A stretch of 64,000 bases of DNA from an uncultured Gammaproteobacteria bacterium (GTDB taxonomy: Bacteria > Pseudomonadota > Gammaproteobacteria > Pseudomonadales > Ketobacteraceae), in the NCBI GenBank assembly GCA_913063125.1, contig CAJXZM010000002.1, forward strand, positions 59,263 through 123,262, given 5' to 3'. Shown one piece after another: positions 36,001-43,839 of this stretch. Under the pieces are notes generated by a model. The model worked only from the letters and a program-made list of their open reading frames with translations. It searched no databases and was not told where the DNA came from. How positions within the stretch are numbered: the stretch's first letter is position 1; the number at the start of each line of letters is the position of its first letter. Both the position numbers and the translations under genes were made by a program.

Positions 36001-37056
36001 TGACGCAAGCGTCGCCAAATAGTGGGTAACATCAACATCTGGAAGCACACCCTCATCAATAAATATCTTATTAAGGTGCTTGTAAACCTTGCCCAAATGA
36101 TCAATCAAACATTCCTGAAATGCACTAAATACAACTTTTTCAATCGCCTGATTAAATTTAAAATCATGCACTGAACGATGAAACACCTTACACAAAACAG
36201 ATGGGGAATAGGGATTTTCTAGTGGACTTTTTGACGGAGAAGGAAATACGGCCTCTAACCTCAACTGTAATTCCAGCAGCTGTTCTTTAAATTGTAACTC
36301 TGCCCTAGAAATCAAAACCCTTACAATAAGCCAATCTTCAAAATCCTGTTTATCTACTAGCGAAAGCTGACTGACTTCTAGGTCTAGAGCTCCCGCACCT
36401 GATACGACATTTCTTTTTTTACCAATAGACATCTCTGATGCAGACAACACTACATTGTCAATGCAATCACTTATAACCCTCTCTCGTTTCCGATTAAACA
36501 ATGCTATTGCATCAAAAAATGGATGTTGATCGGCATCATTTTTTTGCCTATCCGCAGTTTTTAATAGCAGTCCATCCAGAGTGGTAAGATATTCATTAAT
36601 CGTCTCATCCAAAAAATCGCTGAAATAGTCGTTACATTGTTTAAGAATGCGATTTTTAGTTTCTAAGGGAAAGGCATTTCGACCAGCAACACTATCGATA
36701 GCTTTGGCTTCATTGCCTTCTCGCACCTTCGTTGCTTTTTCTAATGCCTTGAAGTTGACATGATGATTAACGTCAAAGCGAGCACCAATACCCCCTTCTG
36801 AATAATGAGCGACGTGTGCAGTGATTTCACAATCATCACCATCAACTGATATGACAACGCGAATAGGATCTGTAATCTTCAGCCCGTGGCTTCGAATCGA
36901 AAAGTACTGAGATTGATCAGTGTACACAAGGTACAGGCCGCCCCAGCTAAAATCACGTAATAAGCAGGTATGCGCTGCTCCATTATTTATCGAAAATACT
37001 GCATCTATTTCAGTGCCTAAACGTTCATATTTTCGTTTATCCTGATCACTCTGCAC
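33040..37056 (-). CDS. PilZ-DUF1631-GGDEF-EAL protein, c-di-GMP phosphodiesterase candidate
   Basis: The 1338-residue protein has a GTG start. The N-terminal PilZ domain (about 8-110) has RxxxR (Arg8, Arg12) and DFSWGG (DxSxxG), so it can bind c-di-GMP. A long DUF1631 region (about 130-860) contains a Gln/Ser/Gly-rich linker near 370-490. The GGDEF domain (about 900-1070) reads GGNEF at 984-988, so it is probably not a cyclase. The EAL domain (about 1095-1335) keeps YEVLL with Glu1117, NLSGHS, FEVTET, SLDDFGAGQSS, FIKIDG and VQGFHFAKP, so phosphodiesterase activity is likely. It lies 58 bases downstream of the DUF2806-like gene, probably co-transcribed. Confidence 0.92.
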   Translation of the reverse strand: MQSDQDKRKYERLGTEIDAVFSINNGAAHTCLLRDFSWGGLYLVYTDQSQYFSIRSHGLKITDPIRVVISVDGDDCEITAHVAHYSEGGIGARFDVNHHVNFKALEKATKVREGNEAKAIDSVAGRNAFPLETKNRILKQCNDYFSDFLDETINEYLTTLDGLLLKTADRQKNDADQHPFFDAIALFNRKRERVISDCIDNVVLSASEMSIGKKRNVVSGAGALDLEVSQLSLVDKQDFEDWLIVRVLISRAELQFKEQLLELQLRLEAVFPSPSKSPLENPYSPSVLCKVFHRSVHDFKFNQAIEKVVFSAFQECLIDHLGKVYKHLNKIFIDEGVLPDVDVTHYLATLASKNLGQSSQDKKNTAAQQLQADDPDFGTEQSAGQGQPQHSQSVEGGGSAPAGKINAGQGQKGAYSDFQESMRAANNAYSTAVNLRRLHSNINPNTASAGSGTSQNVGGPSQASKAGDAIPSGETIQQQDLLKAVDLVQNQLSQGGGDYNGEGALIQHIEQQIKSTGNETTNIANEDREKIDMIDSLFQSILTNRQMYDELQPQFRKLEVPLLKVMMQDPEVLSQQYHPARQVVNSIAMLSDRDSLNVTKNKDKIDGVVDAILANYRDGDKAFEKALAELTPLVEKEESIAKRNVARVTEALDGQQRMQNATRAVEITIEKRLAKKMVPLAFVNLLDAGWKELMRLCYIREGAQSKAWITSVTVIEQLLLRLGKDCFDESKITFTQEELHKLLDKGVSKIPKGKHDQQSILDELKALLQGGSVDPSELVEYRSTQAISDTSVVDRMINLGAGGTKNQLVRWIKRSKKLKQGQWVELEALSEKPKLCQLAWLSDDSNRFVFVNHNGVKSADLALENVAKSLKDREIRILSDERLPAVEEGLDSLVQKIYEQLSFETAHDQLTALATRKEFERCLARSVARAKKNQRAYMLCYIDLNQFKVINNTCGYEGGDSLLRMVSQELLKASGSNDIVGRLGGNEFAVLSPVNDENDGFQCASKIKSTIDDIRFVWGDQSYTLSASCAMVIFDHTTDHVLELLRGVESACSLAKDKGYSEVQVYHSGDQQLEERDSVMSWVARINHALDNDQLKLRCQKITPIDDCDGMRKAHYEVLLTVIDESGEHLPPADFIKAAEEYSRMAAVDRWIITRVLGWMCDHADFIESIGGFAINLSGHSLNDDSFLDFIFEKLVEYDVPRNKLVFEVTETTAVANLDDAADFISEMKEIGCRFSLDDFGAGQSSYAYLKMLPVDFIKIDGAFVKNIANDDVDYAMVKSITDMGHFLGKLIVAEYVRDQDVLDTVADIGVDYVQGFHFAKPCFIEELLEPQEASKAT

Positions 37057-37114
37057 TGTATCTATTCCCTATTTTTTGGCTGTTTAGTATTTACAAAAAT
37101 TAACACACTTAGAA

Positions 37115-38146
37115 TTAACACACTTGTAGTGCAGAAGGATCTGCATCGTTTTCAACAACATCAACTGACATCCCCCTTGCGTGGAGGTCTTGCACAACCT
37201 GGTCAAGGTAGTCTTGATCTACAGTGGGTGCCACAAGTGCTAAAAGTTCTCGGCCCACACTGGTCAGCATATATGCAGGCACATGGAGTTCGGTCCTCGG
37301 CTGGACAGAGGTAATATTAAGCCGTTTATCGGCGATAATAAGGGTCGCATGAAAGCCTTGATCAGAATCGGACCGTAATGCTTTTGAAAGAACTTTTCCA
37401 AATACGCCCCTTACAATGCCATGCTCTTCCAATTTTTCGAAAAGCTCTGAGTCATAGTGCCCAGATAGCGCCTGGAGTGCACTGCGATAAACAAAATCCC
37501 CCAACGCCCAAGAGGCTAGACGATTAAGATTTCCGGCATCTTCGATTGAAAAACCCGACAAATACCCCAGGGCTTTGAGACTACAGCTACCTGAGTTTCG
37601 CAACTCTCGTACGAGAATTCTCGCCCATAATTGTTGCAACGGGCCATTTGATATTTCACAAGCATTCAGCTTCCAACGGTTAAACCACCGCCGATCCAAA
37701 GGACCTTTATCGATCTCATTTAGCTCGATGCCTAAAATAATACGCTCTGTTAATAAGTATAACTTCTGTAATCGCAACAAACGCTCTAATGACTCATAAC
37801 GAGTAAGGTCATCGGCGTTAGATAACATCTTATCAATGTCTGGCAATCGCATCACTTTTTCTGAGTCAGCATGCTGAAAATCAATAAACTGTGAATATGC
37901 GACGTCCTTTGTACTTTCTTTATCTGTAGCAGTAAATGAGGCCTGTTGAGAACTAATGTCTCGCCTTAGTTCATGCAATTGTTTTTCTATTTGCAACAGG
38001 TGAGTGAGCTCCTTTCGCCTGACATCACCTAAAGGCTGTCCGCTTCGCTGCACCTTATCTGGGGGAGAGATACCAAACATCTCTCTAGGTGTTAAATGCA
38101 CCCACAGCTTACGCAACAATTGAATTCGCAATATAGGATTGCTCAC
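37115..38146 (-). CDS. DUF2806/TIGR03899-like protein of unknown function
   Basis: From the GTG at 38146, preceded by a strong GAAGGAG ribosome site, the protein has 343 residues. An upstream ATG at 38188 is possible but overlaps a palindrome and has no ribosome site. The protein is soluble and helical, with RRKELTHLLQIEKQLHELRR early. The central motif DRRWFNRWKLNACEISNGPL is followed by LQQLWARILVRELRNSGSCS and LKALGYLSGFSIEDA, which I associate with DUF2806/TIGR03899 proteins. A winged-helix-like C-terminal half ends at TSVGRELLALV. Function of that family is unknown. Precedes the c-di-GMP protein gene by 58 bases. Confidence 0.78.
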   Translation of the reverse strand: MSNPILRIQLLRKLWVHLTPREMFGISPPDKVQRSGQPLGDVRRKELTHLLQIEKQLHELRRDISSQQASFTATDKESTKDVAYSQFIDFQHADSEKVMRLPDIDKMLSNADDLTRYESLERLLRLQKLYLLTERIILGIELNEIDKGPLDRRWFNRWKLNACEISNGPLQQLWARILVRELRNSGSCSLKALGYLSGFSIEDAGNLNRLASWALGDFVYRSALQALSGHYDSELFEKLEEHGIVRGVFGKVLSKALRSDSDQGFHATLIIADKRLNITSVQPRTELHVPAYMLTSVGRELLALVAPTVDQDYLDQVVQDLHARGMSVDVVENDADPSALQVC

Positions 38147-38185
38147 CTGAACTCCTTCTTCACAACATTTCGCCAAACCTAACCT

Positions 38186-38204
38186 CATACTTACTGTAAG
38201 TATG
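38186..38204. promoter_or_regulatory. 19-bp palindrome, operator candidate
   Basis: CATACTTAC, a central T, and GTAAGTATG form a perfect 9+1+9 palindrome about 40 bases before the favoured GTG start at 38146 and 53 bases after the crotonase stop. The size and exact symmetry resemble operators of TetR-type repressors. The regulator is not in the window. Confidence 0.5.
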
Positions 38205-38256
38205 GGCTAGAATGTGACATCTTCAAATTCTGATGGATAAAACTACGTTTAGTACC

Positions 38257-39057
38257 CTATTCACCTTTGAAACTAGGCTCCCTTTTCTCAAGAAATGCAT
38301 TCACTGCCTCATCATGATCAACCGTATGATGAGCCAAGGCCTGAAGCGAGGCAGACAACTGTAAAAGTGATGAAAGTTCAGATCGTTCGCTTTCCTTTAA
38401 TAATACCTTTGACATTCGAATAGCGTGAGCTGGATTGGCTGTAATTTGACGGGCTAAACGCAAGGCTTCTTCTAAAACCAATTCAGGTTCTACCACCTGG
38501 TTTACCATCCCCCAGGACAATGCTTTGTGTGCACTAATTGGTTTGCCCGTATAGGTCATTTCTGCAGCCCTTGCGGGGCCAATCACTCTTGGCAACAACC
38601 AAGCGCCGCCATCACCTGGAATTAAACCTAATTTGATAAAACTTTCGGCAAATGTAGCCGTCTCACTCGCAATACGCATGTCACACATCAATGAAATATC
38701 ACAACCAGCTCCGTAAGCAGCGCCATTCACCGCGGCTATTGCAGGAACCTGAAGGGTTGAAAATGCCATAGGTATACGTTGGATATGCTTTTGATAATTT
38801 TTGCGCAACTCTAGAGGATTACCGGCAAAAATCCCTTCCTTAGCCCTCATATCCTTGACGTTACCTCCCGCGCAGAATGCTTTGCCAGCTCCCGTTACTA
38901 TAACGACTTTAATATTCTCTTCAGCATTAACTTTAGCGATAGCTAGCTCGATACCATCAATAATATCTTCGTCAATAGCATTCATAACATCGGGCCTATT
39001 GAATGTTAACAACGCTATATCTTTATCAATTAAGGTAAACTGCAGTGACTTGTTCAC
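38257..39057 (-). CDS. Enoyl-CoA hydratase/isomerase (crotonase) family protein
   Basis: From the GTG at 39057 (GGAG 8 bases upstream) the protein has 266 residues and starts MNKSLQFTLIDKDIALLTFN, a usual crotonase start; an ATG at 39081 adds eight. Oxyanion-hole residues are in GKAFCAGGNVKDM and AAYGAGCDISLMCD, with KLGLIPGDGGAWLLPR after. The two catalytic glutamates of classical enoyl-CoA hydratase are not at their usual places: Asp in GCD and Phe in AESFIKLG. The reaction may therefore be isomerisation, a different hydration, or another acyl-CoA conversion. It stands apart from other fatty-acid genes and is preceded by a terminator. Confidence 0.88.
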   Translation of the reverse strand: MNKSLQFTLIDKDIALLTFNRPDVMNAIDEDIIDGIELAIAKVNAEENIKVVIVTGAGKAFCAGGNVKDMRAKEGIFAGNPLELRKNYQKHIQRIPMAFSTLQVPAIAAVNGAAYGAGCDISLMCDMRIASETATFAESFIKLGLIPGDGGAWLLPRVIGPARAAEMTYTGKPISAHKALSWGMVNQVVEPELVLEEALRLARQITANPAHAIRMSKVLLKESERSELSSLLQLSASLQALAHHTVDHDEAVNAFLEKREPSFKGE

Positions 39058-39091
39058 TATTTGATCTCCAGTGGTATTCATTAGGCGAAAA

Positions 39092-39121
39092 AAAAAGGCT
39101 CTATGATAATAGAACCTTTTT
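39092..39121 (-). terminator. Rho-independent terminator after the DUF2591-like gene
   Basis: A stem formed by AAAAAGGCTCTAT and ATAGAACCTTTTT with one mismatch and a 4-base loop. On the minus strand it is followed by a run of nine T. It ends transcription about 100 bases after the stop at 39223 and lies just upstream of the crotonase start. It could also work on the plus strand (T5). Confidence 0.7.
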
Positions 39122-39222
39122 ACGGATTAGGACGAATAGTATCTTAGAAAGTACGGAAACAAATTCACATAAGCTGGTGATATTCCTAATCTTTTGGATA
39201 GTACTCGTTGGAATAATATCTG

Positions 39223-39528
39223 TTATTCTGAAACGCTACTGCCAAAACGAAGGGCAATAACCAATCTACACGCAGCAATAAGCGGAGTTTCAGCGTAATA
39301 ACTTTGACCTGATGTGGATGCAAGCCACTCCCCTGCAAGGCGCTGAATATTGATGGTGTAAGTCTCCATCAAGTCAACTAGTAATGCTTTGTCTTCGTAA
39401 AAGTGAAATTTCCCCTCTGAATACCCTGTATCGAACGCCTCCTTTGATGCGTTCTTATCCAGAACTTCACAAGCGTTCTTGTACACCCAAAAATCAAGTT
39501 CTTTGCCTTCTAGTGTGGCTACATTCAT
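39223..39528 (-). CDS. Small DUF2591 (NinX-like) protein
   Basis: The 101-residue soluble protein starts MNVATLEGKELDFWVYKNAC and ends SYYAETPLIAACRLVIALRF. This bipartite pattern, ELDxWV at the start and TPLIAAxRxxxxxxFG at the end, matches DUF2591, the family of the lambda-type phage protein NinX. Its function is unknown. No other phage gene is near, and base composition looks like that of neighbours, so it may be a domesticated or chromosomal lineage. It stands alone between phosphoglucomutase and the crotonase, with its own terminator at 39092. Confidence 0.75.
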   Translation of the reverse strand: MNVATLEGKELDFWVYKNACEVLDKNASKEAFDTGYSEGKFHFYEDKALLVDLMETYTINIQRLAGEWLASTSGQSYYAETPLIAACRLVIALRFGSSVSE

Positions 39529-39641
39529 TGTTTTACACTCTGCTTATACAGTGGTTCAATATCATAAGTCGGGCATTCTTGTTCAATGCGTTTAATCAGT
39601 CAAGCCTTCAAATCAATGCATGTTAATTTATGCATCAAATA

Positions 39642-41273
39642 TTAAGTCATCACACTTGGTTCACGTAAACCTGTTATTTCACTAATAGAGGCAATATCAT
39701 TCGCTAGATCACCTAATGTCCTTAGTGTAGTAAAAACATCCTCATCCAATTTTGACGTATTGTTTTCTATCTTTTCTAAATACACTCTAATGGTTGCATT
39801 ATCCGTCCCTGTCCCTGAAAGGCGATAGATAATACGGTGCCCTCCTTTAAGAAAAACGCGAATACCTTGGTTTTTTGTCAACGATCCATCAACAGAGTCC
39901 TGGTAAGCAAAGCTATCAGCGCCTTCCACAGTGTAATCAGCAAAAATAGCTCCCTGCAACAGGGGGAATTTCACTATGAGGTCAGCCATAACTTTATCAG
40001 CTTGCTTCTGTGGAATATTTTCATAGTCGTACCGGCAATAATAGCTGCGACCATATGTTTCCCATAAATTCTTCAAAACCTGTGCAGGTGTTTCCTTACG
40101 CTTGCCGCATATAGTTAGCCAACAGAGTACCGTCCATATCCCGTCTTTTTCTCGAATATGATCACCGCCGGTGCCAAAGCTTTCCTCACCACAAAGACTG
40201 ATCTTTCCAGCATCCAATAAATTACCAAAAAATTTCCAACCGGTGGGTGTTTCATAACAATCCAACCCTTTAGCGCCCGCCACTCTATCCAATGCAGTAC
40301 TTGTAGGCATTGAACGCGCCACACCTCGTAAGCCATTTGAAAACTGAGGAATAAGGTCAGCATACTCTGCAATAACAGCAAGACTGTCGCTTGGGCTAAC
40401 AAATGTAGCATTGCCTAATATAAGATTCCGATCACCATCCCCGTCTGACGCAGCGCCAAGCAATGGAGCCCCCTCAGCGGACATTGCTGCAATCAAGGCC
40501 TTAGCATGAACAAGATTTGGATCTGGGTGTTCGCCACCAAAATCATTTAAAGGGACAGCATTGATAATATTATCAGGCTTAGCTCCCAAGCTATCAACAA
40601 ATACAGACTTGGCATAAGGACCTGTCACTGCATTCATCGCATCAAATACCAATGAAAGGCGCTTTTCAGAAAACTCTGCCTTCATCCAATCAAAGTCGAA
40701 CGATTGTTGCATCAATGTGCTGTAATCAATCACCGCATCTATTACGTCAATCCCCATGCCATTGAGGTCTGACTGCCCTATTCTAGAAAGGTCAACATCT
40801 TCAGCATCAACAATTCGATATTCCTTTAGGTTTTGAGTCGCTAGGTACAATGCCTCTGTAAATATTTCAGGTGCGGGGCTTCCATTCGCGTTATTAAACT
40901 TAATACCAAAATCTCCGTGTGGCCCTCCGGGATTATGGCTCGCTGAAAGTATAATACCGCCTCCTGCAACGTTCTGACGGATAAGGTTTGAGACGGCCGG
41001 AGTCGACAAGATACCATCCTGACCAATAATAACCTGCTTGATGTCATTCGCTGCTGCAATTTTGACAATACACTGAATGGCTTTATCATTATAAAAGCGT
41101 CCATCACCACCGATAATTAGCAATGCCTTTTCAGACTCCGATAACTGATCAAACATCGCCTGCACAAAGTTCTCTAAGTAATTTTGCTGTTGTATATGGG
41201 TAACTTTTTTGCGAAGGCCTGATGTGCCTGGCTTTTGATCCATAAAAGGCTGAGTTTCAACGATGTTTATCAT
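39642..41273 (-). CDS. pgm: Phosphoglucomutase (alpha-D-glucose-specific)
   Basis: From the ATG at 41273 the protein has 543 residues; an ATG at 41300 adds nine but lacks a ribosome site, whereas AAAGG precedes the inner one. MDQKPGTSGLRKKV is the usual N-terminus. The phosphoserine loop is LSASHNPGGPHGDFGIKFN, the metal loop is ASDGDGDRN, and the sugar-binding loop is LCGEESFGTGGDH. C-terminal phosphate contacts are in RLSGTGTDNATIR. The length and motifs match the eukaryote-like Pgm branch. It interconverts glucose 1- and 6-phosphate and so could feed UDP-glucose to the exopolysaccharide pathway. It is a single gene, divergent from ppnN. Confidence 0.95.
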   Translation of the reverse strand: MINIVETQPFMDQKPGTSGLRKKVTHIQQQNYLENFVQAMFDQLSESEKALLIIGGDGRFYNDKAIQCIVKIAAANDIKQVIIGQDGILSTPAVSNLIRQNVAGGGIILSASHNPGGPHGDFGIKFNNANGSPAPEIFTEALYLATQNLKEYRIVDAEDVDLSRIGQSDLNGMGIDVIDAVIDYSTLMQQSFDFDWMKAEFSEKRLSLVFDAMNAVTGPYAKSVFVDSLGAKPDNIINAVPLNDFGGEHPDPNLVHAKALIAAMSAEGAPLLGAASDGDGDRNLILGNATFVSPSDSLAVIAEYADLIPQFSNGLRGVARSMPTSTALDRVAGAKGLDCYETPTGWKFFGNLLDAGKISLCGEESFGTGGDHIREKDGIWTVLCWLTICGKRKETPAQVLKNLWETYGRSYYCRYDYENIPQKQADKVMADLIVKFPLLQGAIFADYTVEGADSFAYQDSVDGSLTKNQGIRVFLKGGHRIIYRLSGTGTDNATIRVYLEKIENNTSKLDEDVFTTLRTLGDLANDIASISEITGLREPSVMT

Positions 41274-41509
41274 GTTTTCTTTACCTTTGGAGATTGTCAT
41301 AACGCAATGGAATAAAGGGCTGTATGCTATATTTCATTGAGACCTAAGTCACGACATTAGTGAGCTTTTCCCGCCTTTGCCTTGCCATAATCCGGTTAAA
41401 TAATAGGCAAACAGCAAGGCGCTTGGTAATCTAATGGTAACCCTACGCAGATACCCTTGACTCAATATAGAGCGTATTCACCGCTAAGAAAAAGTCACAA
41501 TGGAGATGT

Positions 41510-42913
41510 ATGGCTAACCAAAAAAATCAAAAACCTGGCTCCAACAAACCCCCTTCTCAATGGATTTCGGTTTCACCCGAATCAACAATGGAAATACTTT
41601 CAGCCACAGAAGTTGACCAACTTGTCGCGTTAACGGGCACTGAAGCCTACATTCTTTTCCGACAGTGTGCCCTCGCAGTAATGAACACTGGCAGTACCAT
41701 TGATGACACAAGTGAAGTGCTTAATCTCTACGCCAATTTCGAAATTAAGTTCATTCGGCAGTCCCGCGGAATAAAGCTTCTGCTTGCCAATGCGCCGCCC
41801 TTAGCATTTGTTGATGGAAAAATGGTTAAGGGCATCAGAAAACAGCTATTTTCCGTACTAAGAGATGTACTATATGTTTCGAATGAAATCATGCAATCCT
41901 CTCGTTTTACGTTCAATTCAAGCGAAGGAATCACCAATGTTGTATTTCATATATTACGTAACGCAAACCTTTTGAAAAAAAGCAGCCAAACACCTATTGC
42001 TGTGTGCTGGGGTGGTCACTCCATCGGTCGGGACGAATATAAATTCACTAAAGAAGTGGGTTACCAGCTTGGACTAAGAGAAATAAATATTATCACCGGC
42101 TGTGGACCTGGAGCAATGAAAGGTCCAATGAAAGGAGCAACAATTGGCCATGCTAAGCAGCACAACCGAGAGGGTAGATACATTGGAATTACTGAACCAG
42201 GAATAATTGCTGCCGAATCCCCCAATCCGATTGTTAATGAACTAGTCATTCTACCGGACATAGAAAAGCGTTTAGAAGCATTTGTTAGAACAGGTCACGG
42301 CATTATCGTTTTCCCTGGAGGGGCGGGAACAGCAGAAGAAATTCTATATATTCTTGGCATATTGTTACACCCTGAAAATATTGAAATTCCTTTTCCTCTT
42401 ATTTTTGCCTGCTCAAAAGATAGTGAGGATTACTTTAAGCAAATTCATGAATTCATTGGCGTTACACTTGGCCCTGAAGCTCAATCAAAATACACCATTA
42501 TCTCTGATGACCCAGAACAGGTTGCAAGAAGCTTAAGCACTGGGGCTGAGGCAGTTTTCACCTACAGAAAGCACCACAAAGATGCTTTTTACTTTAACTG
42601 GATGCTACATCTTGATCTCGACCTGCAAACACCCTTTGAACCCACTCACGAGAATATGTCTAAGCTTGACTTGTCACCAAACCTGCCTCCTCATAAATTA
42701 GCCGCAGGGTTACGAAGAGCGTTTTCAGGTATTGTCGCTGGAAACGTAAAAGAGCAAGGACTTAACGCAATAAAACAATACGGCCCCTACAAAATCCATG
42801 GGGACCCCAACATCTTAGCTCCCCTTGACAAATTACTCTCAACATTTGTAAAACAAGGCAGAATGAAAATAGGAAGCGGAACATACAATCCCTGTTATGA
42901 GATAATGAATTGA
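41510..42913 (+). CDS. ppnN: PpnN-type nucleotide 5'-monophosphate nucleosidase (LOG family)
   Basis: The 467-residue protein starts with GGAG 4 bases before the ATG. The LOG-domain signature is present: CWGGHSIGRDEYKFTKEVGY, ITGCGPGAMKGPMKG and PGGAGTAEEILYILG near residue 268. Additional N- and C-terminal parts give the E. coli PpnN length (about 454). Known activity of PpnN is hydrolysis of purine and pyrimidine 5'-monophosphates to base plus ribose 5-phosphate, stimulated by (p)ppGpp. It lies as a single gene, divergent from pgm and convergent with the cyclic-nucleotide-binding gene. Confidence 0.94.
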   Translation: MANQKNQKPGSNKPPSQWISVSPESTMEILSATEVDQLVALTGTEAYILFRQCALAVMNTGSTIDDTSEVLNLYANFEIKFIRQSRGIKLLLANAPPLAFVDGKMVKGIRKQLFSVLRDVLYVSNEIMQSSRFTFNSSEGITNVVFHILRNANLLKKSSQTPIAVCWGGHSIGRDEYKFTKEVGYQLGLREINIITGCGPGAMKGPMKGATIGHAKQHNREGRYIGITEPGIIAAESPNPIVNELVILPDIEKRLEAFVRTGHGIIVFPGGAGTAEEILYILGILLHPENIEIPFPLIFACSKDSEDYFKQIHEFIGVTLGPEAQSKYTIISDDPEQVARSLSTGAEAVFTYRKHHKDAFYFNWMLHLDLDLQTPFEPTHENMSKLDLSPNLPPHKLAAGLRRAFSGIVAGNVKEQGLNAIKQYGPYKIHGDPNILAPLDKLLSTFVKQGRMKIGSGTYNPCYEIMN

Positions 42914-42954
42914 TGAAATACCGAAATAGCTCTGCACAGTGACTAACCAAGGCC

Positions 42955-43485
42955 TTAGGAGCCACTTTTTACATCGTCACCCTCAAGATCAATATCAAAA
43001 AACTCTATTGTGCCATCGACAATTTCAGCTTCCACACGGTGCCGAAAACACCGCTCATCCGCCACACGCAAACGGCGGGTGACTTCTCGCCCCATATTCA
43101 TCTGCAGTAAGGCAAACTGCTCTATATCAAGTTGATATATATCCATTAAATCAGCAGAGGTTATAGTTATCATTTTAGCATCTTCAAGCGCATATGCAGA
43201 TGCACTTCTTGGCATAAAATCAAATAATGCCATTTCTCCAATACAATCACCTGCATGCATCTTTCGCAACAGATAACGATGCTCCTCATTACGCTTTATT
43301 ATTGCTACTTCACCTGTTTCAATAACATACATTGAGGATGAATGATCCCCCTCGCGAAAGACAAAATCTCCTTTTTGTACACTTTTGGAAACTGATTGCT
43401 TGAGCAATACCTGGATAACCTCCGCACTAATGCCTCCAAATATTGGAATTCCCTGTAGCAAGGTAATTCGCTTGTCTGTGTTCAC
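42955..43485 (-). CDS. Cyclic-nucleotide-binding domain protein
   Basis: I favour the GTG at 43485, with AGGGGG 6 bases upstream, giving 176 residues; an ATG at 43491 touches the ribosome site. The cNMP-binding fold is clear: LLQGIPIFGGISAEVIQVLL, GDFVFREGDHSSSMYVIETG, and the phosphate cassette CIGEMALFDFMPRSASAYA. After the domain a short helical tail (MNMGREVTRRLRVADERCF) lacks a helix-turn-helix, so this is not a CRP-type transcription factor. It may regulate a partner or act as a cytoplasmic sensor. It ends at 42955, 41 bases from the convergent ppnN stop. Confidence 0.88.
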   Translation of the reverse strand: MNTDKRITLLQGIPIFGGISAEVIQVLLKQSVSKSVQKGDFVFREGDHSSSMYVIETGEVAIIKRNEEHRYLLRKMHAGDCIGEMALFDFMPRSASAYALEDAKMITITSADLMDIYQLDIEQFALLQMNMGREVTRRLRVADERCFRHRVEAEIVDGTIEFFDIDLEGDDVKSGS

Positions 43486-43839
43486 TATCATCCCCCTGAT
43501 CAATCACTTAACTCTTTTCATGATGGTGCGCAATTAGTGATTTTGCAAGATCACAGTACCAACCTGACTAGTAAAAGTAACAAATCATCACAAAAAAGGC
43601 ATCCTTTCGTTTCATACAAATATAACCCAATAACACGTTTCAAAAGGTCATTATTCGCCCCACTTGTATTATTCGATCATTCAGTGCGACAGATTTGTTA
43701 CATTACCCTGATAATTCCATTAGAAACCTTGGAGCTAACCTTTTATCAATTTATCAAGTGTGTTTAAATCCGCTACGATTGCCATTTAGGCATTTCAATT
43801 AGTCTCAGCCCAAATTAACAACAATAAAAGGGAAATTTT
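43486..43839. other. Divergent intergenic region with no recognised element
   Basis: About 354 AT-rich bases between the cyclic-nucleotide-binding gene and the large lipoprotein. I see no convincing -35/-10 pair, CRP site or stem-loop. A 76-codon plus-strand frame inside it (43537-43767) has no ribosome site and no protein-like features. The AAAGGGAAA before the ATG at 43840 is the ribosome site of that gene. Confidence 0.5.

Noticed and set aside
38147..38188. ATG start at 38188 for the DUF2806-like gene
   Set aside because: It lies inside a 19-bp palindrome without a ribosome site; the GTG at 38146 has GAAGGAG at good spacing.
39045..39260. 71-codon plus-strand frame with one hydrophobic segment
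   Set aside because: Overlaps the start of the crotonase, a terminator and the end of the DUF2591-like gene on the other strand; no ribosome site.
43537..43767. 76-codon plus-strand frame between divergent genes
   Set aside because: No ribosome site, no conserved-looking motif, and it fills a promoter region.
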